Of a stretch of 45,718 nucleotides of DNA, positions 43,885-45,718 are shown piece by piece. Origin of the DNA: Halieaceae bacterium UBA5085 (GTDB taxonomy: Bacteria; Pseudomonadota; Gammaproteobacteria; Pseudomonadales; Halieaceae). The stretch is taken from the NCBI GenBank assembly GCA_002414665.1, contig DIAF01000006.1:1226-46943 (forward strand), in the 5' to 3' direction. The first letter of the stretch is position 1. Each line of letters opens with the position of its first letter. The position numbers were made by a program, and so were the translations under genes. The notes below the pieces were generated by a model, which saw nothing but the letters and a program-made list of their open reading frames with translations, did not search any database and had not been told where the DNA came from.

Positions 43885-45314
43885 TGCGTGGGCTCCTGCA
43901 GGTTGCGAATATCGACGAAGTGGCCAGCAATTGCCGCAGCCGCTGCCATGGCCGGGCTCACCAGGTGGGTGCGCCCGCCGATACCCTGACGTCCCTCGAA
44001 ATTCCGGTTGGAGGTGGAGGCACAGTGTTCTCCGGCACCCAGTTTGTCGGCATTCATGGCGAGGCACATGGAACAACCTGGCTCGCGCCACTCCATGCCC
44101 GCGGCAAGGAAAATCTCATGCAGGCCCTCTGCTTCGGCCTGCGCCTTGACCTGGCCGGAGCCGGGCACCACCAGCGCCTGCTTCAGCGTAGGCGCGACAT
44201 GTCGACCACGCACGATGTCCGCGGCGGCGCGCAGGTCCTCGATCCGGGAATTGGTACAGGAACCAATGAACACGCGGTCGAGACGAATGTCCGTAATCGC
44301 CATGCCCGGGGTCAGGCCCATGTACTCGATGGCGCGCTGTGCCGCGCTGCGCTGTGTTGCATTATCCATGGCCTGCGGGTCCGGCACGTAGCCATTGACG
44401 GGGAGCACCATCTCCGGGGAGTTGCCCCAGGTAACCTGCGGCAGGATGTCTTCCCCACGCAGGGTCACGACTTTGTCAAACACCGCGTCCGCATCACTGT
44501 GCAGGTCAGCCCACGCCGCTTGTGCCGCGTCCCACAGGGCACCGGAGGGCGCGTAGGTGCGGCCCTTGACGTAGTCCAGCGTCGTCTGGTCGACGGCGAT
44601 CATGCCCATGCGAGCGCCGGCCTCGATCGACATATTGCACAGCGTCATTCTGCCTTCCATGCTCAGGCTGCGTACCACCTCGCCCGCAAACTCTATCGCG
44701 TAGCCAGTACCTCCCGCCGTGCCGATGTGGCCAATCACAGCCAGCGCAACATCCTTGGCGGTCACACCCGGCTGCAGGCAACCGTCAACGCGAACCAGCA
44801 TGTTCTTCATTTTCTGCTGGATCAGGCATTGCGTAGCCAGCACGTGTTCCACTTCTGAGGTACCTATACCATGCGCCAGCGCCCCGAGTGCACCGTGGGT
44901 GGAGGTGTGCGAATCACCGCACACGACGGTCATACCCGGCAGCGTGGCGCCCTGTTCCGGCCCGACCACGTGTACGATTCCCTGGCGCACGTCGTTGATG
45001 GGTATCTCTTCGATATGGAAATCACGACAGTTGTCGTCCAGCGTCTGCACCTGTATCCGCGACACCTGGTCGCGGATGCCGGCAACGCCACCCGCCCGCT
45101 CGTCTCGCGAGGTCGGAACATTGTGGTCGGGCACCGCGAGATTCGCGTCCAGCCGCCAGGGCTTGCGCCCCGCGAGGCGCAGCCCCTCGAATGCCTGCGG
45201 AGACGTCACTTCGTGAATCAGGTGACGATCTATATAGATGAGCGCGGAACCGTCCTCACGCTGCTCCACCAGATGATTGCGCCAGAGTTTGTCGTACAGT
45301 GTCAGCCCGGCCAT
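43881..45314 (-). CDS. leuC: 3-isopropylmalate dehydratase large subunit
   Basis: Aconitase-family enzyme that isomerises 2- to 3-isopropylmalate through a [4Fe-4S] cluster. From ATG 45314 the protein has 477 residues. Cluster cysteines lie in IGSCTNSRIEDL and in PGCSMCLAMN (Cys-x2-Cys). CGDSHTSTHGALGALAHGIG and RHLIHEVTSPQAFEGL are further landmarks. GGAG precedes the ATG; the frame open to 45377 covers the promoter region and is rejected. It heads leuC-leuD-leuB, and the divergent LysR gene is its likely regulator. Confidence 0.98.
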   Translation of the reverse strand: MAGLTLYDKLWRNHLVEQREDGSALIYIDRHLIHEVTSPQAFEGLRLAGRKPWRLDANLAVPDHNVPTSRDERAGGVAGIRDQVSRIQVQTLDDNCRDFHIEEIPINDVRQGIVHVVGPEQGATLPGMTVVCGDSHTSTHGALGALAHGIGTSEVEHVLATQCLIQQKMKNMLVRVDGCLQPGVTAKDVALAVIGHIGTAGGTGYAIEFAGEVVRSLSMEGRMTLCNMSIEAGARMGMIAVDQTTLDYVKGRTYAPSGALWDAAQAAWADLHSDADAVFDKVVTLRGEDILPQVTWGNSPEMVLPVNGYVPDPQAMDNATQRSAAQRAIEYMGLTPGMAITDIRLDRVFIGSCTNSRIEDLRAAADIVRGRHVAPTLKQALVVPGSGQVKAQAEAEGLHEIFLAAGMEWREPGCSMCLAMNADKLGAGEHCASTSNRNFEGRQGIGGRTHLVSPAMAAAAAIAGHFVDIRNLQEPTQ

Positions 45315-45348
45315 GCCTCGCTCCACAATAGGGTTTGTCCAGAGCCTG

Positions 45349-45377
45349 ATAATAAGCTTGACCCGGTGATTACTCAA
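45349..45377 (-). promoter_or_regulatory. Candidate sigma70 promoter for leuCDB
   Basis: On the minus strand TTGAGT (forward 45372-45377), a 17-base spacer and TATTAT (forward 45349-45354). Transcription would start near 45342, about 28 bases before the leuC ATG, too short for a leucine attenuator. Confidence 0.55.
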
Positions 45378-45386
45378 ATTTATTAT
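45358..45386 (+). promoter_or_regulatory. Candidate sigma70 promoter for the LysR gene
   Basis: TTGACC (45358-45363), a 17-base spacer and TATTAT (45381-45386), close to consensus. It interleaves with the opposite leuC promoter, so the two cannot be occupied by polymerase at once. Confidence 0.6.
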
Positions 45387-45419
45387 TTTTATCTATATCA
45401 TTCCTAACAGGAATCTATT

Positions 45420-45718
45420 TTGGATATCCAGAATCTTCAGGCCTTCCTCCTGGTCGCGGAAGAAGGTTCGTTTTCCCTCGCGGCGGAGCGCCTGCACCTG
45501 ACTCAACCGGCGGTGAGCAAGCGCATCGCGTTACTTGAGCAGGGCCTGGGCAGTGCGCTGTTTGACCGTATTGGAAGACACACAACGCTGACCGAGGCAG
45601 GTCAGGCCTTACTGCCCCACGCGCGCACCATTACCCAGCAGTTGTTCAGCGCGGAACGGGCGGTGCGCGACCTGTCGGGGGACGTGGCGGGCGAATTGCG
45701 ACTCGCCACCAGCCACCA
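45420..45718 (+). CDS. LysR family transcriptional regulator (partial)
   Basis: The first 99 codons of a LysR-type regulator, cut off by the window end. The N-terminal helix-turn-helix is typical: DIQNLQAFLLVAEEGSFSLA, then AERLHLTQPAVSKRI and LEQGLGSALFDRIGRHTTLT. The start is TTG 45420 with AGGA at 45409-45412, seven bases upstream; no ATG or GTG fits the family N-terminus. The ligand-binding domain is not in the window. Divergent from leuC, it is the natural candidate to control leuCDB and itself; LysR genes sit here in Pseudomonas too. Confidence 0.92.
   Translation, partial: MDIQNLQAFLLVAEEGSFSLAAERLHLTQPAVSKRIALLEQGLGSALFDRIGRHTTLTEAGQALLPHARTITQQLFSAERAVRDLSGDVAGELRLATSH

Larger units (their letters stand above)
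45349..45386. repeat. Inverted repeat spanning both divergent promoters
   Basis: ATAATAA (45349-45355) and TTATTAT (45380-45386) are perfect 7-base inverted arms centred at 45367.5. Each arm contains one of the two -10 elements. It may be simple promoter symmetry or part of a LysR-type operator. Confidence 0.5.

Overview
The window is a GC-rich, gene-dense stretch of chromosome from a gammaproteobacterium. The gene orders gloB-mltD, nfuA/metH/cysI-DUF934, and leuC-leuD-leuB-asd-fimV-truA-trpF-accD-folC-dedD-cvpA-purF-metZ match the Pseudomonadales/Cellvibrionales pattern. A marine lineage such as Halieaceae is my best guess, inferred from protein style and synteny, without a database search. 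I see no prophage, insertion sequence, CRISPR array, tRNA or rRNA. Nearly every base is coding and no gap exceeds 300 bases.

Layout. 44-3331 (+): gloB, mltD, rlmG as an overlapping operon. 3454-5513 (+): an LLM-class flavin oxidoreductase and a tyrosine-type DAHP synthase. 5538-6113 (-): nfuA, with a probable IscR type 1 site at its start. 6280-10265 (+): metH and a DUF2970 membrane protein, facing a 37-residue membrane ORF. 10611-12738 (+): sulfite reductase hemoprotein and DUF934 partner. 12735-14327 (-): a phospholipase D/cardiolipin synthase-like lipoprotein. 14430-18780 (-): speA, carboxyspermidine dehydrogenase and decarboxylase, an alternative spermidine route.

19056-21513 (+) is the most interesting part. 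A GNAT acetyltransferase fused to a C39-like cysteine peptidase overlaps a 'QEGLA-motif' (DUF1704) protein. The latter carries HExxxH and a downstream Glu, the predicted zinc site of the family that includes the eukaryotic tubulin tyrosine carboxypeptidase MATCAP. 21636-24780 (+) is a translationally coupled module: GT2 glycosyltransferase, TVP38/DedA-like membrane protein and an ArnT/PMT-like glycosyltransferase. It probably modifies an envelope lipid or glycan through a polyprenyl-phosphate sugar. 24759-28713 (-) is the TgpA transglutaminase/DUF58/MoxR cluster.

28772-45314 (-) is a long run of housekeeping and biosynthetic genes, in transcription order leuC, leuD, leuB, asd, fimV, truA, trpF, trpB, trpA, accD, folC, dedD, cvpA, purF, metZ. 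It covers leucine, aspartate-family, tryptophan, fatty acid, folate, purine and methionine synthesis. A LysR regulator (45420 to the window edge, +) is divergent from leuC, with two interleaved sigma70-type promoters between them. Several entry points link up: asd makes the aspartate semialdehyde used by the carboxyspermidine dehydrogenase; metZ, metH and cysI serve methionine and sulfur assimilation; the DAHP synthase feeds trpF/B/A.
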